Source: Pseudooceanicola atlanticus (GTDB lineage: Bacteria > Pseudomonadota > Alphaproteobacteria > Rhodobacterales > Rhodobacteraceae). Taken from it: 64,000 nucleotides of DNA. The stretch spans positions 1 to 64,000 of the forward strand of contig NZ_AQQX01000015.1 in the NCBI RefSeq assembly GCF_000768315.1, written 5' to 3'. The notes beneath the pieces are model-generated. The model did not search any database. It was given only the letters and a program-made list of their open reading frames with translations, and was not told the DNA's origin. The position numbers were made by a program, and so were the translations under genes. Positions 33,602-42,809 of this stretch are shown piece after piece (the first letter of the stretch is position 1; each line of letters starts with the position of its first letter).

Positions 33602-35070
33602 CAGTTTCTCCACCCACCCATCTTGCGGTACATTTCCGGTATCTGCATTACGTCACTCACCAGGCGCTCGTCCGATAGGGCCGCCGCCGCCATCAGCAAG
33701 TCAGAGACGTCTTCGCCCGGCGCGGTTAGCGTTTCGGATTGTTCAGCCAGGAAGCCAGTTGAAACGTCACCAGAGGCGAAATCCGGATGTGCAAGGATTG
33801 CATCCAGGTAACCGGTGTTGGTCGTTACCCCGAGAATCACATAGCTTTGCACCGCGCTCCGGGCACGGGCGATGGCCTGCGCGCGATCCGGGCCATGCAC
33901 GATCAGCTTGGACAACATCGGGTCGAAGTCGGTCGTTACCTTGCCGCCATCCAGAATGCCGCTGTCTACGCGGATCCCCTCGCCCTGGGGTTCGTCCAGC
34001 AGCAGGATATTGCCGATCGCGGGGCGAAAATCGGCGGTCGCATCCTCGGCACAGATGCGCAGTTCGATCGAGTGTCCGGTTTGGGGAATATCCGCCTGCA
34101 CGGCGCTCAGCCCGTCGCCCGCCGCGACACGCAGCTGCTCGGCAACCAGATCAAAGCCGGTTACCATCTCGGTCACCGGATGTTCGACCTGAAGGCGGGT
34201 GTTCATTTCCAGGAAATAAAAGGCCCCATCCTGTGCATAGATGAATTCGACAGTCCCTGCCCCGCGGTATTTGACGGCGCGGGCAATTCCGGCAGCGGTC
34301 TCGCAGATCTCATCCCGTTGCTCGGGGGTCAGCGCCGGTGACGGCGTTTCCTCGATAATCTTCTGGAACCGGCGCTGGATCGAACATTCACGTTCCCAGA
34401 AATGGACCACGTTGCCCTGTCCGTCGCCCATCACCTGCACCTCGATATGGCGCGGGCGTTCGATATAGCGTTCGACGAAAAGCCGCCCGTCGCCGAAATA
34501 TCGTTCGCCTTCGCGGCGCGCGGTTTCGATTTCGGTCTCCAGCGTGCTGTCCTCGCGTACGACGCGCATGCCCTTGCCGCCACCGCCGGCCGAGGGCTTG
34601 ATGAGCAGCGGATAGCCAACGGCGCGGGCGCGTTCGACAAAGCTCGCCGGATCATCATCCTCGATGGCCGAGGGGGCGACGGGAAACCCGCGTTCCTCGA
34701 CGAAGGCGCGGGCGCGGACCTTGTCCCCCATCAGGTCGATGACCTCGGACGTCGGGCCGACAAAGGTCACTCCGGCTTTTTCCAGCGCCGCGACAAAACC
34801 GGCATTCTCTGACAGAAAGCCATAGCCGGGATGAACCGCGTCCGCGCCGATCCCTTTGGCGGCTTCGACGATCTGAGGAATATCGAGATAGGCGGCCACG
34901 GGCGTCGGGCCGTCGATCATCACGACCTCATCTGCGATCAGATGCGCCGGCCCCTCTTGCTCGGCGACATGACGCAACACGGCAGTCGCAAGCCCGCGGG
35001 CCTTAGCGGTGCGCAACACGCGCGCCGCGATCTCGCCCCGATTGGCGACCAGGAGTTTCGAAATGGTCAT
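33601..35070 (-). CDS. Biotin carboxylase subunit (carboxylase 2)
   Basis: This 489-aa ATP-grasp enzyme has VANRGEIAARV, HPGYGFLSENAGF, the PSAGGGGKGMR loop, EVQVMGDGQGNVVHFWERECSIQRR split over the central region, and EMNTRLQVEHPVTEM. It lacks a biotinyl domain, which is supplied by the next gene. It is 13 bases downstream of the AtuA-family gene. The catalytic residues look intact. Confidence 0.93.
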   Translation of the reverse strand: MTISKLLVANRGEIAARVLRTAKARGLATAVLRHVAEQEGPAHLIADEVVMIDGPTPVAAYLDIPQIVEAAKGIGADAVHPGYGFLSENAGFVAALEKAGVTFVGPTSEVIDLMGDKVRARAFVEERGFPVAPSAIEDDDPASFVERARAVGYPLLIKPSAGGGGKGMRVVREDSTLETEIETARREGERYFGDGRLFVERYIERPRHIEVQVMGDGQGNVVHFWERECSIQRRFQKIIEETPSPALTPEQRDEICETAAGIARAVKYRGAGTVEFIYAQDGAFYFLEMNTRLQVEHPVTEMVTGFDLVAEQLRVAAGDGLSAVQADIPQTGHSIELRICAEDATADFRPAIGNILLLDEPQGEGIRVDSGILDGGKVTTDFDPMLSKLIVHGPDRAQAIARARSAVQSYVILGVTTNTGYLDAILAHPDFASGDVSTGFLAEQSETLTAPGEDVSDLLMAAAALSDERLVSDVMQIPEMYRKMGGWRN

Positions 35071-35082
35071 GGTGTCGTCCTC

Positions 35083-36882
35083 TTAGTTCCGGGCCGCGGC
35101 ATTCAGTCCGTCACGTGCGGCCAGATCGGCTGGCACGGGAATTTCGATATCAAGCAGCATCTGCGCGAACCCTTTGCCCTGCGGGTCTATGCGGACCGAA
35201 GCGATGCCCCCCCCGCCCAGCGAGTCATGCAGCAGGAAATTCAGCGAATGGCTTCCGGGCAGGTCGAACCGTTCTACCCTGCCGTCGCAGACATGGGCGA
35301 AATAGTCCTTCACCACCTCTTCGCTGAGAGCCGAGCGGATATATGGCAGGTAGTCCGGCTTGCGCGCGAGGATGCCGATATTGGCGATGTCCCCCTTGTC
35401 GCCCGAGCGGCCCCAGGCCAGATCGACGAGGCGGACCTTGACAACGTCCGGACCGGGCTCGCGGCTATCTGCGGGCGGTGCGGCAGGCGGATCAAGGTGG
35501 ACTGGCGTGGCGGCCACGCTCACGGGCACATCCTTGCCGTCGACCTCGACCGCGACGGGGGTCTCGGCCTTGCTCTGAAGGAAGGAAAATAGACGGACCA
35601 CCGGCTGCACCTTTGGCCGTCCGGCGAAGAACCCGGTCAGACCCTGCGCGGTCGAAATCGCCATCGGTGCGATTTCGCCGGCAAAGATGTTCAGCGCGGC
35701 GCGATCGTCATGGACCGCGCCGATCTTGAGCACCACCTCGCGGGTCCGGGCGCGCGCATTTGCGCCATAGGCCGCCTCGGCCCCCAGCACCTCGACGCTG
35801 ACCTGCCGGAAATCTCCCATGTTGCGGTCGCGGAAAATCCGGCGACAGCGGGTCAGGATCGCCTCGGCCACACGTTCGGCCTTGGCGGGTGCGTCAATCG
35901 CGGCCAGTGTCAGGGTAGAGACCGCGCGCCAGCCATCGGCATGGGTCGCCGACACCTTGTAGCTGTCGGTGCGCCCAAGCCCCCGGCCGCCCTTGACCAG
36001 CACCCGGTCGGGTCCGACCTGTTCCAGGGTGACCCCGGACCAGTCGCAGATCACGTCGGGCAACAGGTAGGCGCGCGGGTCCCCGATTTCATAGAGCATC
36101 TGCTCTCCGACTGACCCGGGCACGACCAGCCCGCCGGTGTCAGGCGTCTTGGTCATGATGAAACTGCCGTCTTCGGACACCTCGACGATGGGCATGCCCA
36201 TATTGTCCCAACCCGGCACGTCCTGCCAGTCGGTGAAGTTGCCGCCGGTTCCCTGGGGGCCGCATTCGATCAGGTGGCCGGCCAGCGATCCCTGGCTGAG
36301 CTTGTCCCAGTCATCGTCGCCCCAACCGTATTCATGCATCAGGGGACCAAGCGCGACCGCGCTGTCGGCGCAGCGTCCGGTGATCACGATGTCGGCCCCG
36401 GCATCCAGCGCGGCAGCGATGGGGCGGGCACCCAGATAGGCATTCATGCTCCAGATATCATCTGGAAATGCGACACCCGAGAACATTTCCGTCTGACCGT
36501 TTTTGCGAATTTCATCGGCCCTGGGCAACAGGTCATCGCCTAGCACGACTCCGATGGACAGATCGATCCCGGCCTGGGCGGCGGCTTTGGCAAGCGCATC
36601 GCTGCAGCCACGCGGGTTCACGCCCCCTGCATTGGCAACGACCTTGATCCCTTTTGCCTTGATATCCGACAACCAGGGTGCCAGCGCCTTGACGAAGTCC
36701 GGCGCATAGCCCGACTCGGGCGCTTTGGCGCGGGCCCGCGCCATCAGCGACATTGTCACCTCTGCCAGATAGTCAAACACCAGATAGTCGATCTCGCCCT
36801 TTGAGACCAGTTGACCGATCGCTTCCGGCGTATCGCCCCAGAAGCCCGACGCGCATCCGATGCGCAGCTTTCGTTCCGACAT
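35083..36882 (-). CDS. atuA: AtuA-family protein (DUF1446)
   Basis: This 599-aa protein carries the DUF1446/AtuA pattern: RIGCASGFWGDTPEAI, FDYLAEVTMSLMARARAK, NAGGVNPRGC, ITGRCADSAVALGPLMHEYGW, and GRGLGRTDSYKVSATH. A C-terminal AtuA-like ferredoxin-fold extension begins near residue 490 (VRLVDLAWGRSGDKGDIANIG). AtuA is required for acyclic terpene use in Pseudomonas, but its reaction is not settled. Here it precedes a carboxylase, as in atu clusters. The ATG at 36882 has GGGGAGGAG upstream. Confidence 0.9.
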   Translation of the reverse strand: MSERKLRIGCASGFWGDTPEAIGQLVSKGEIDYLVFDYLAEVTMSLMARARAKAPESGYAPDFVKALAPWLSDIKAKGIKVVANAGGVNPRGCSDALAKAAAQAGIDLSIGVVLGDDLLPRADEIRKNGQTEMFSGVAFPDDIWSMNAYLGARPIAAALDAGADIVITGRCADSAVALGPLMHEYGWGDDDWDKLSQGSLAGHLIECGPQGTGGNFTDWQDVPGWDNMGMPIVEVSEDGSFIMTKTPDTGGLVVPGSVGEQMLYEIGDPRAYLLPDVICDWSGVTLEQVGPDRVLVKGGRGLGRTDSYKVSATHADGWRAVSTLTLAAIDAPAKAERVAEAILTRCRRIFRDRNMGDFRQVSVEVLGAEAAYGANARARTREVVLKIGAVHDDRAALNIFAGEIAPMAISTAQGLTGFFAGRPKVQPVVRLFSFLQSKAETPVAVEVDGKDVPVSVAATPVHLDPPAAPPADSREPGPDVVKVRLVDLAWGRSGDKGDIANIGILARKPDYLPYIRSALSEEVVKDYFAHVCDGRVERFDLPGSHSLNFLLHDSLGGGGIASVRIDPQGKGFAQMLLDIEIPVPADLAARDGLNAAARN

Positions 36883-36903
36883 ATTCCTCTCCTCCCCGTT
36901 TGA

Positions 36904-37689
36904 TCAGCGGCCCGTCCATTCGGGTTTGCGCTTCTCAATAAAGGCATCAAAGCCTTCGCGCGCGTCTTCGGTCTGCGCCACACGCGGTAACAGTGTTTCT
37001 GCAAACCGCATCTGCTGCGGATAGGTCATGTCCTCCATCGCGTGACAGGCGTATTTTCCCAGCCGGATCGCGCTCGGCGACTGCGCGGCGATCTGGGCAA
37101 CCAGTTCTGCAACCTTGTCGTCCAGCCCCGCGGCATCGGTCACATAGTTGACCAGATTGAACTGCAGGGCTTCCTCGGCCGTCAGAGGAACGCCGGTGAT
37201 GAACATCTCCATCAGCCTCCGCCGGGGCAGCACGCGCATCATGGGTGGCACGATCGTCATAGGAAACAGACCCACCTTCACTTCCGGCGTTCCGATGCGG
37301 GCATGATCCGCCATCACAGCCAGATCGCAGGCACAGATGATGCCCGCTCCTGCCCCCATCGCGACACCATTGATGCGCGCGATCGTTGGCTTTCGGCACG
37401 CCTGTATCGTCTCGAACAACCTTCCGGCAAAATGATCCGGGTCCGCCGGATCCTGAACAAACGGGCCGCCATCCGCCCCCGCCTTGATGTCGCCCCCGGC
37501 ACAGAAGGCGCGCTCGCCCTCGCCGGTCAGAACGATCACGCGGCAATCGCTGTCCCTCTCGGCAGCACATATGGCGGCCATGATCCCGTCTGCGACCTCA
37601 CGGTTGAGGGCATTTCGATTGTCAGGACGTCGAATCGTGATACGCACTTCTTTGCCGAGCGCCTGCGATTGAACAACGCTCTCAGTCAT
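36904..37689 (-). CDS. Enoyl-CoA hydratase/isomerase, AtuE-like
   Basis: This 261-aa crotonase has AFCAGGDIKAG and NGVAMGAGAGII. The first classical Glu is replaced (GAGAGI), the second is kept in IGTPEVKVGLFPMTIVPPMM. As with the hydratase at 25255, this single-Glu pattern fits hydration of a glutaconyl-type enoyl-CoA after carboxylation. It leads the leftward operon ech-atuA-BC-BCCP-CT, with operator site 4 about 79 bases upstream and GGGGGGAG as ribosome binding site. Confidence 0.85.
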   Translation of the reverse strand: MTESVVQSQALGKEVRITIRRPDNRNALNREVADGIMAAICAAERDSDCRVIVLTGEGERAFCAGGDIKAGADGGPFVQDPADPDHFAGRLFETIQACRKPTIARINGVAMGAGAGIICACDLAVMADHARIGTPEVKVGLFPMTIVPPMMRVLPRRRLMEMFITGVPLTAEEALQFNLVNYVTDAAGLDDKVAELVAQIAAQSPSAIRLGKYACHAMEDMTYPQQMRFAETLLPRVAQTEDAREGFDAFIEKRKPEWTGR

Positions 37690-37767
37690 TTCCGAAGCTC
37701 CCCCCCTGTATTCAGGACACCGCGCTTTCTTACGTCAGGTCGTCAAAAGCTTGGCTTGATCTATTTT

Positions 37768-37781
37768 CTAACATATGTTTG
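37768..37781. promoter_or_regulatory. TetR operator-like palindrome, site 4
   Basis: CTAACATATGTTTG with CTATTTT and ATTTT flanks lies between the divergent AtuE-like gene and the acyl-CoA dehydrogenase operon, 43 bases before the latter's start. One site could control both directions. Confidence 0.75.
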
Positions 37782-37823
37782 ATTTTGGTCAACACGGCGG
37801 ACGACATTTTTCGGGAGGATGAT

Positions 37824-39038
37824 ATGACCACTCAAAGTGAGGCCATCTCGGCTGATCTGGAAGCCATCAGGGCGAACTATTCTTTGACTGATGAGCAACG
37901 CCAGATCGTCGATCACGTGGATCGGGTGTCGCGCGAGGTGCTACACCCACTACAAGCGCGTATGGATGACGAGGAATGGTGGCCCGATGATCTGTTCAAG
38001 CAGATGGGCGAGCTGGGCCTGCTGGGGATTACCGCACCCGAAGAGCATGGCGGATCGGGACAGAACGAGTTCACCCAGGCGCTGGTGTCCGAGGTGATTT
38101 CGAAGTGGAATCCGGCTGTGGGCCTCTCACACGGGGCGCATGACAACCTGTGCCTGAATAACCTGCTGCGCAATGGATCCGAAGAGCATGTGAAGAAATA
38201 CGTGCCGGGCCTTTGCTCGGGCGAGCTGGTTGGTGCTTTGGGCCTGACCGAACCGGGTGCGGGATCCGATGCGCTCGGATCCATGGCCACAACTGCCCGC
38301 CGCGACGGTGATGATTATGTCATCAACGGCTCGAAGATTTACATCACCAACGGCCCCATTGCCGATGTGATCCTGCTTTATGCCAAAACCGACAAGTCGA
38401 AGGGCGCCAAGGGCATTTCTGCTTTCATCATCGAGACGGACAATCCCGGTTTCAAGGTGGCGCAAAAGCTTGACAAGATGGGCTTTCGCGGCTCGCCAAC
38501 CGGAGAACTGGTGTTTGAGGATTGCCGCGTACCCGCATCCGCCATGGTTGGACCGGAAAACACCGGCGTTTCGGTGGTAATGAGCGGGTTGGATCTGGAG
38601 CGTGCTATGGTTGCCTCAGTCTGCGTTGGCATGGCCGAACGCGCCCTGGAACTAGGGCTGGAATACGCCAAGATTCGCGAACAATTCGGCAAACCGATTG
38701 CAAGTTTCCAGATGATGCAGTCGAAACTGGCCGAGATCTACACCGAGGTCGAAACCGCGCGCGCATTCGGTTATCGGGCACTGGCCGCCTGTACGGGCCT
38801 ACCAAAAGGGGCCGGGGGCCGTGGCGAAATCCACAAACTGACCGCGGCGGCCTGTCTTTACGCAGGCGAGGCATTCAACAAGGCGGTGACCGAAGCCTGT
38901 CATATTCATGGTGGCTCTGGCTACATGCAGGACACCGAGATCAACCGGCTGTTCCGCGCCAACAAATTGTTGGAGATCGGCGCGGGAACAAGCGAAGTCC
39001 GCAAGATCATCATTGCCGAAGAACTTTTGCGCGCCTGA
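37824..39038 (+). CDS. Acyl-CoA dehydrogenase, isovaleryl-type (first of a tandem pair)
   Basis: This 404-aa FAD enzyme shows LTEPGAGSDALGSM, YITNGPIADVIL, GFRGSPTGELVFEDCRVP and IHGGSGYMQDTEINR. The helix-G Glu in SGLDLERAMVAS is the base used by isovaleryl-CoA dehydrogenases. The ATG at 37824 has GGGAGGA upstream. It starts a six-gene rightward operon. It is strongly similar to the next gene across the whole length, so a duplication is likely. A branched or citronellyl-type acyl-CoA would be a reasonable substrate. Confidence 0.92.
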   Translation: MTTQSEAISADLEAIRANYSLTDEQRQIVDHVDRVSREVLHPLQARMDDEEWWPDDLFKQMGELGLLGITAPEEHGGSGQNEFTQALVSEVISKWNPAVGLSHGAHDNLCLNNLLRNGSEEHVKKYVPGLCSGELVGALGLTEPGAGSDALGSMATTARRDGDDYVINGSKIYITNGPIADVILLYAKTDKSKGAKGISAFIIETDNPGFKVAQKLDKMGFRGSPTGELVFEDCRVPASAMVGPENTGVSVVMSGLDLERAMVASVCVGMAERALELGLEYAKIREQFGKPIASFQMMQSKLAEIYTEVETARAFGYRALAACTGLPKGAGGRGEIHKLTAAACLYAGEAFNKAVTEACHIHGGSGYMQDTEINRLFRANKLLEIGAGTSEVRKIIIAEELLRA

Positions 39039-39051
39039 GGGGGACGAGACA

Positions 39052-40251
39052 ATGAACAAGCAACTGCGCAACGACACCGCTCTGCCAACACATTTCATGA
39101 CGGACGAACAGCAGGCCCTGGCCGATCAGGCCGGCAAGTTCTTCATGTCCGAATTCCACCATCTGAATGCGGAAATGGACGATACTGATGACCTGCCGTC
39201 TTCGGTTTTCCCCAAGCTGGGCGAAATGGGCTACCTGGGACTGAACGTGCCGCCGGAATTCGGTGGCGCTGGTTTGGATTTCACCTCGGCCTGCATCATC
39301 ACCGAACAGCTGTCGCGGGCCTCTGCCGCGATTGGGCTGACTCATGTGGCGCATGACAATTTGTGCGTCAACAACATCTATCGCAACGCCAATGACGATC
39401 TGCGCCGAAAATACCTGCCGGGGCTTTGCAACGGCACGCTGATCGGCGCCCTGGGTCTGACCGAACCCGGCGCGGGATCCGATGCGCTTGGCTCGATGCG
39501 GACCACGGCCAAAAAGGATGGCGACGACTACATCCTGAACGGCGCCAAGATCTATATCACCAATGGGCCGATTGCCGATCTGGTGCTGGTCTATGCCAAA
39601 ACATCGCCCGAAAAAGGGGCCAAGGGCATTTCCGCCTTTATCGTGGAAACCGACACGCCCGGTTTCAAGGTGGCGCAGAAGCTCAACAAGATGGGTTTCC
39701 GTGGCTCGCCCACCGGCGAACTGGTGTTCGAGGACTGCCGGGTGCCCGCAAAAAACATGGTCGGCAAACTTGATGGCGGCGTTGCCGTGACGATGTCCGG
39801 GCTTGATCTGGAACGGGCCATCGTCTGTTTCAACGCCTTGGGTATTGCTCAGCGGGCATTGGATATTTCCATCGACTACGCCAAGACACGCCAGCAATTC
39901 GGCAAACCGATCGCCAGTTTTCAGATGGTTCAGGCGATGCTGGCCGACATGTATACGCAGATCGAGGCCGCGCGCAGCCTGTCCTTGCGCACCGCAGCCA
40001 TGTGTGAGGGCCTCGAAGAGGGCGCAGGCGGGCGCGGCGAAATCCACAAGCTCACCGCTGCGGCGATCTACAAGGCCGCTGAGGCGACATCCTTCGTGCT
40101 GGACAAAGCTGTCCAGATTCACGGCGGCTCAGGCTACATGCGTGATACCGAAGTGAACCGGCTGTACCGAACCGGTCGCGTGCTTGAGGTCGGCGCGGGC
40201 ACCCAGGAGGTTCGCAAACTCATCATCTCCGGCGAATTGCTGAAGAACTAA
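39052..40251 (+). CDS. Acyl-CoA dehydrogenase, isovaleryl-type (second of the pair)
   Basis: This 399-aa paralogue of the preceding enzyme has nearly identical motifs (LTEPGAGSDALGSMRTT, YITNGPIADLVLVYAKT, GFRGSPTGELVFEDCRVP) and also keeps the catalytic Glu (SGLDLERAIVCF). Because both members keep the base, they may be two enzymes for successive substrates rather than an active/inactive heteromer. The ATG at 39052 lies 13 bases after the previous stop, with GGGGGACGAG upstream. Confidence 0.92.
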   Translation: MNKQLRNDTALPTHFMTDEQQALADQAGKFFMSEFHHLNAEMDDTDDLPSSVFPKLGEMGYLGLNVPPEFGGAGLDFTSACIITEQLSRASAAIGLTHVAHDNLCVNNIYRNANDDLRRKYLPGLCNGTLIGALGLTEPGAGSDALGSMRTTAKKDGDDYILNGAKIYITNGPIADLVLVYAKTSPEKGAKGISAFIVETDTPGFKVAQKLNKMGFRGSPTGELVFEDCRVPAKNMVGKLDGGVAVTMSGLDLERAIVCFNALGIAQRALDISIDYAKTRQQFGKPIASFQMVQAMLADMYTQIEAARSLSLRTAAMCEGLEEGAGGRGEIHKLTAAAIYKAAEATSFVLDKAVQIHGGSGYMRDTEVNRLYRTGRVLEVGAGTQEVRKLIISGELLKN

Positions 40252-40262
40252 GGGGGCGGAAC

Positions 40263-41117
40263 ATGAGCGAAGCGAAATCAAGGCGTTACGCGTCGGATCT
40301 CATGGCGGGCCAGGTTGCCCTGGTCACGGGGTCTGGATCTGGAATGGGCCGGGCGACGGCGATCGAAATGGCCTCTTGCGGGGCCAGGCTTGCGCTGTTC
40401 GCGCGCCGGGAAGAGCCGCTGGAGGAGACCGCCGAGATGATCCGGTCGGCGGGGGGCGAGGCCTTTGTCGTGCCCGGAGATACCCGCGACGAGGACAGTA
40501 TCGAAACCGCGATGGGACGCATCAAGGACCACTACGGGCAGTTGGATGTCTTGGTGAACAATGCCGGCGGCCAGTATATCGCGGCCGCCCGCGATATCAC
40601 CAACAAGGGCTTCGAAGCCGTGATCCGCAACAACCTGATCGGATCTTGGCAGATGACCCGGGCAGCGGCGGATCACTTCATGTACGACAATGGTGGATCG
40701 GTTGTGTTTGTCACCGCCATCTCGGCGCGCACCGCGCTTACCGGCTTTACACACACCGTCGCCGCCCGCGCCGGTGTGACGGGCATGATGAAAACGCTGG
40801 CCGCCGAATGGGGCGAGTACGGCATCCGGCTGAACTGTGTCGCGCCGGGCACGATCAAGACCGATGCGCTTGGCCGCTATCCGATTCCGCCGGAACAGTG
40901 GAAAAAGCTGAACCGCTCGGTGCTAAACCGGATGGGGGCGGCCGAGGACATCGCAGGCACGATCATTTTCCTGGCCTCGAAACTTGGCGGTTTCATCACC
41001 GGAGAAGACATTTATGTAGACGGCGGTGAGACCTTGCATATGGGTCATGACGCGCGGGACATGATCAACCCCGCGATGTTCGAGAAACGCGAACGGGGAG
41101 ATGGCAAGAATGAATAA
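40263..41117 (+). CDS. Short-chain dehydrogenase-like protein with altered catalytic motif
   Basis: This 284-aa Rossmann protein has GSGSGMG at residues 23-29, FARRE after strand 2 (NADP-type Arg), and NNAGG at 99-103. Where SDRs carry Tyr-x3-Lys it has Thr165 and Arg169 (HTVAARAG). The following stretch LAAEWGEYGIRLNCVAPGTIKT resembles 2,4-dienoyl-CoA reductases, which also lack the usual Tyr there. A dienoyl-CoA reductase-like or AtuG-like role is possible; loss of activity cannot be excluded. It is co-transcribed with the dehydrogenases and a crotonase. Confidence 0.8.
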   Translation: MSEAKSRRYASDLMAGQVALVTGSGSGMGRATAIEMASCGARLALFARREEPLEETAEMIRSAGGEAFVVPGDTRDEDSIETAMGRIKDHYGQLDVLVNNAGGQYIAAARDITNKGFEAVIRNNLIGSWQMTRAAADHFMYDNGGSVVFVTAISARTALTGFTHTVAARAGVTGMMKTLAAEWGEYGIRLNCVAPGTIKTDALGRYPIPPEQWKKLNRSVLNRMGAAEDIAGTIIFLASKLGGFITGEDIYVDGGETLHMGHDARDMINPAMFEKRERGDGKNE

Positions 41118-41913
41118 ACAGCCCGTCCTTCTGGAGATTTCCGACAGGATCGCTACGGTTACGCTGAACGACCCCGAGCGGCGCAACCCGGTCACCGGCA
41201 ACGACATGATCGCTGCCCTTCTGGAGACCTTCGCCAAGGTGCAGGCCGATCCTCAGGTCAGCGCGATGATCCTGACCGGGGCCGACCCGGCCTTTTGTGC
41301 AGGCGGGGACATCAAGGAGATGAACGATCCCGACAGCGTGTTCCGCAAGGAGCCGCTGGCGGCGGCGCAGAGCTATGTTGATGGGGTGCAGCGGCTGCCG
41401 CTTGCGCTCTACAACATGGATATTCCGACGATCGCCGCAGTCAACGGCCCGGCGGTGGGCGCGGGGTGCGACCTGACCATGATGTGCGACATGCGCATCG
41501 CGTCAGAAAAAGCAAGGTTCGGCGAGGTGTTTCTGAATCTCGGAATCATTCCGGGCGATGCGGGCAGCTGGTTCCTGTTGCGTCGTCTGGGCCACCAGAA
41601 GGCCGCCGATCTGACCTTCTCGGGGCGCATGGTCGAGGCCAAGGAAGCGCTGGAGCTTGGTATGGTGCTTGAACTTGTGCCTCATGAAAAATTGATGGAA
41701 CGGGCCCGTGAACGGGCCGCTGTCATCGCCGCGAAACCGCCGCGCGCGGTGCGGGTCGCCAAGCGTCTGATGCGCAATGCCGAACGGATGGACCTGCCGG
41801 ATTTCCTGAATTCCGCAGCGGCCTATCAGGCGCTCATGCATCAGACCGAAGACCACCACGAGGCGGTTGCTGCGTTCGTCGAAAAACGAAAACCCAATTT
41901 CACGGGGCGTTAA
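41110..41913 (+). CDS. Enoyl-CoA hydratase/isomerase family protein
   Basis: This 267-aa crotonase has PAFCAGGDIKEM and NGPAVGAGCDLTMMCD. The classical first Glu is Asp (GAGCDL). The second Glu position holds Phe, with a Glu two residues earlier (FGEVFLNLGIIPGD). This points to an isomerase or a modified hydratase rather than a standard one. The ATG at 41110 is favoured because GGGAG sits 9 bases before it; the ATG at 41101 is too close. It overlaps the preceding gene by 8 bases. Confidence 0.85.
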   Translation: MNKQPVLLEISDRIATVTLNDPERRNPVTGNDMIAALLETFAKVQADPQVSAMILTGADPAFCAGGDIKEMNDPDSVFRKEPLAAAQSYVDGVQRLPLALYNMDIPTIAAVNGPAVGAGCDLTMMCDMRIASEKARFGEVFLNLGIIPGDAGSWFLLRRLGHQKAADLTFSGRMVEAKEALELGMVLELVPHEKLMERARERAAVIAAKPPRAVRVAKRLMRNAERMDLPDFLNSAAAYQALMHQTEDHHEAVAAFVEKRKPNFTGR

Positions 41914-41925
41914 AGGAAAGATCGC

Positions 41926-42408
41926 ATGTCAGACATCACCCAAAAGAAGATGGAGCAAATCGCGCAGATGTGGAATGCGCGCGGCAAGGGTCTGATAACG
42001 CATATGGCGCTTGAGATCGAAGAGGTCTCGACGGAAGGTGTTCGGGTTCGGATGCCGTTCAATCCGGACTTTTGCGTCGATGCGGAACAATCGCTGCTCC
42101 ACGGTGGTATCCTGACGGCACTTCTGGACAGTGTCTTTGGACTGGCGAACTTTGTTGCCATCGAAGGCGTCAGTACCATGGCCACTCTTGACCTCAGAGT
42201 TGATTACCTGCGCCCGGCCCGTTCGCGCGCGGATGTCATCGTTCAAGCGCATTGTTTTCGCAAGACCCGCCACATCGCCTTCAATTCCGGTAGCGTCTGG
42301 TTCGCGGGCCATGAGGATGCTGAAATAGCCAGGGGAACCGCCTCGTTTGCATTGACGCGCGGCGAAACCAGCCTGTTTGACGCAATGACAAAAGGAAAAA
42401 CCTCGTGA
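41926..42408 (+). CDS. PaaI-type hotdog thioesterase (first)
   Basis: This 160-aa hotdog protein has LLHGGILTALLDSVFGLAN, the thioesterase HGG helix with the acidic residue in the central helix (D of LLDS), and STMATLDLRVDYLRPA. It probably hydrolyses an acyl-CoA of the pathway to free CoA. It follows the crotonase gene after 12 bases and is followed by a second hotdog gene overlapping at the stop. Confidence 0.85.
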   Translation: MSDITQKKMEQIAQMWNARGKGLITHMALEIEEVSTEGVRVRMPFNPDFCVDAEQSLLHGGILTALLDSVFGLANFVAIEGVSTMATLDLRVDYLRPARSRADVIVQAHCFRKTRHIAFNSGSVWFAGHEDAEIARGTASFALTRGETSLFDAMTKGKTS

Positions 42409-42809
42409 TGGACGTGCAAACTGTCAATGCCAATGTATCCCGGGTGCCGTTCTTCCGATTTCTCAACTTTGAGGTCAGAAGTCTAGACAGTCTCCATGCT
42501 GAGGCGGAAATGACCTTTGATGACCGCCATATCGGTAACCCGATCATGGAGTACTACCATGGCGGCATAATCGCGAGTTTTATGGAGGCCACTGCCGCCA
42601 TCGCGGTACAGCCCGATTTCGCCGACGTTCCGGCCAAGCCGATCAACCTGACCGTCGATTACCTCAGACCCGGTGTGAAGGGACCGCTTTTTGCGCGCGC
42701 TAACGTCACGCGCAAAGGCAAGCGGATGGCAAGCGTCAGCGTGCTCAGCTGGCAGACGGATCGGGAAAAGGCGGTTGCCGAAGGGCTGTATCACTTCCTT
42801 CTGGTCTGA
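42408..42809 (+). CDS. PaaI-type hotdog thioesterase (second)
   Basis: This 133-aa hotdog protein has YYHGGIIASFMEATAAIA and KPINLTVDYLRPGVKG. Glu replaces Asp in the active helix (FMEATA), so it is divergent from its neighbour. The ATG at 42408 lies on the previous stop; a GTG just upstream is also possible. Two adjacent small hotdog proteins may form a heteromer. Its last 19 bases overlap the end of the convergent tandem TetR gene. Confidence 0.83.
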   Translation: MDVQTVNANVSRVPFFRFLNFEVRSLDSLHAEAEMTFDDRHIGNPIMEYYHGGIIASFMEATAAIAVQPDFADVPAKPINLTVDYLRPGVKGPLFARANVTRKGKRMASVSVLSWQTDREKAVAEGLYHFLLV

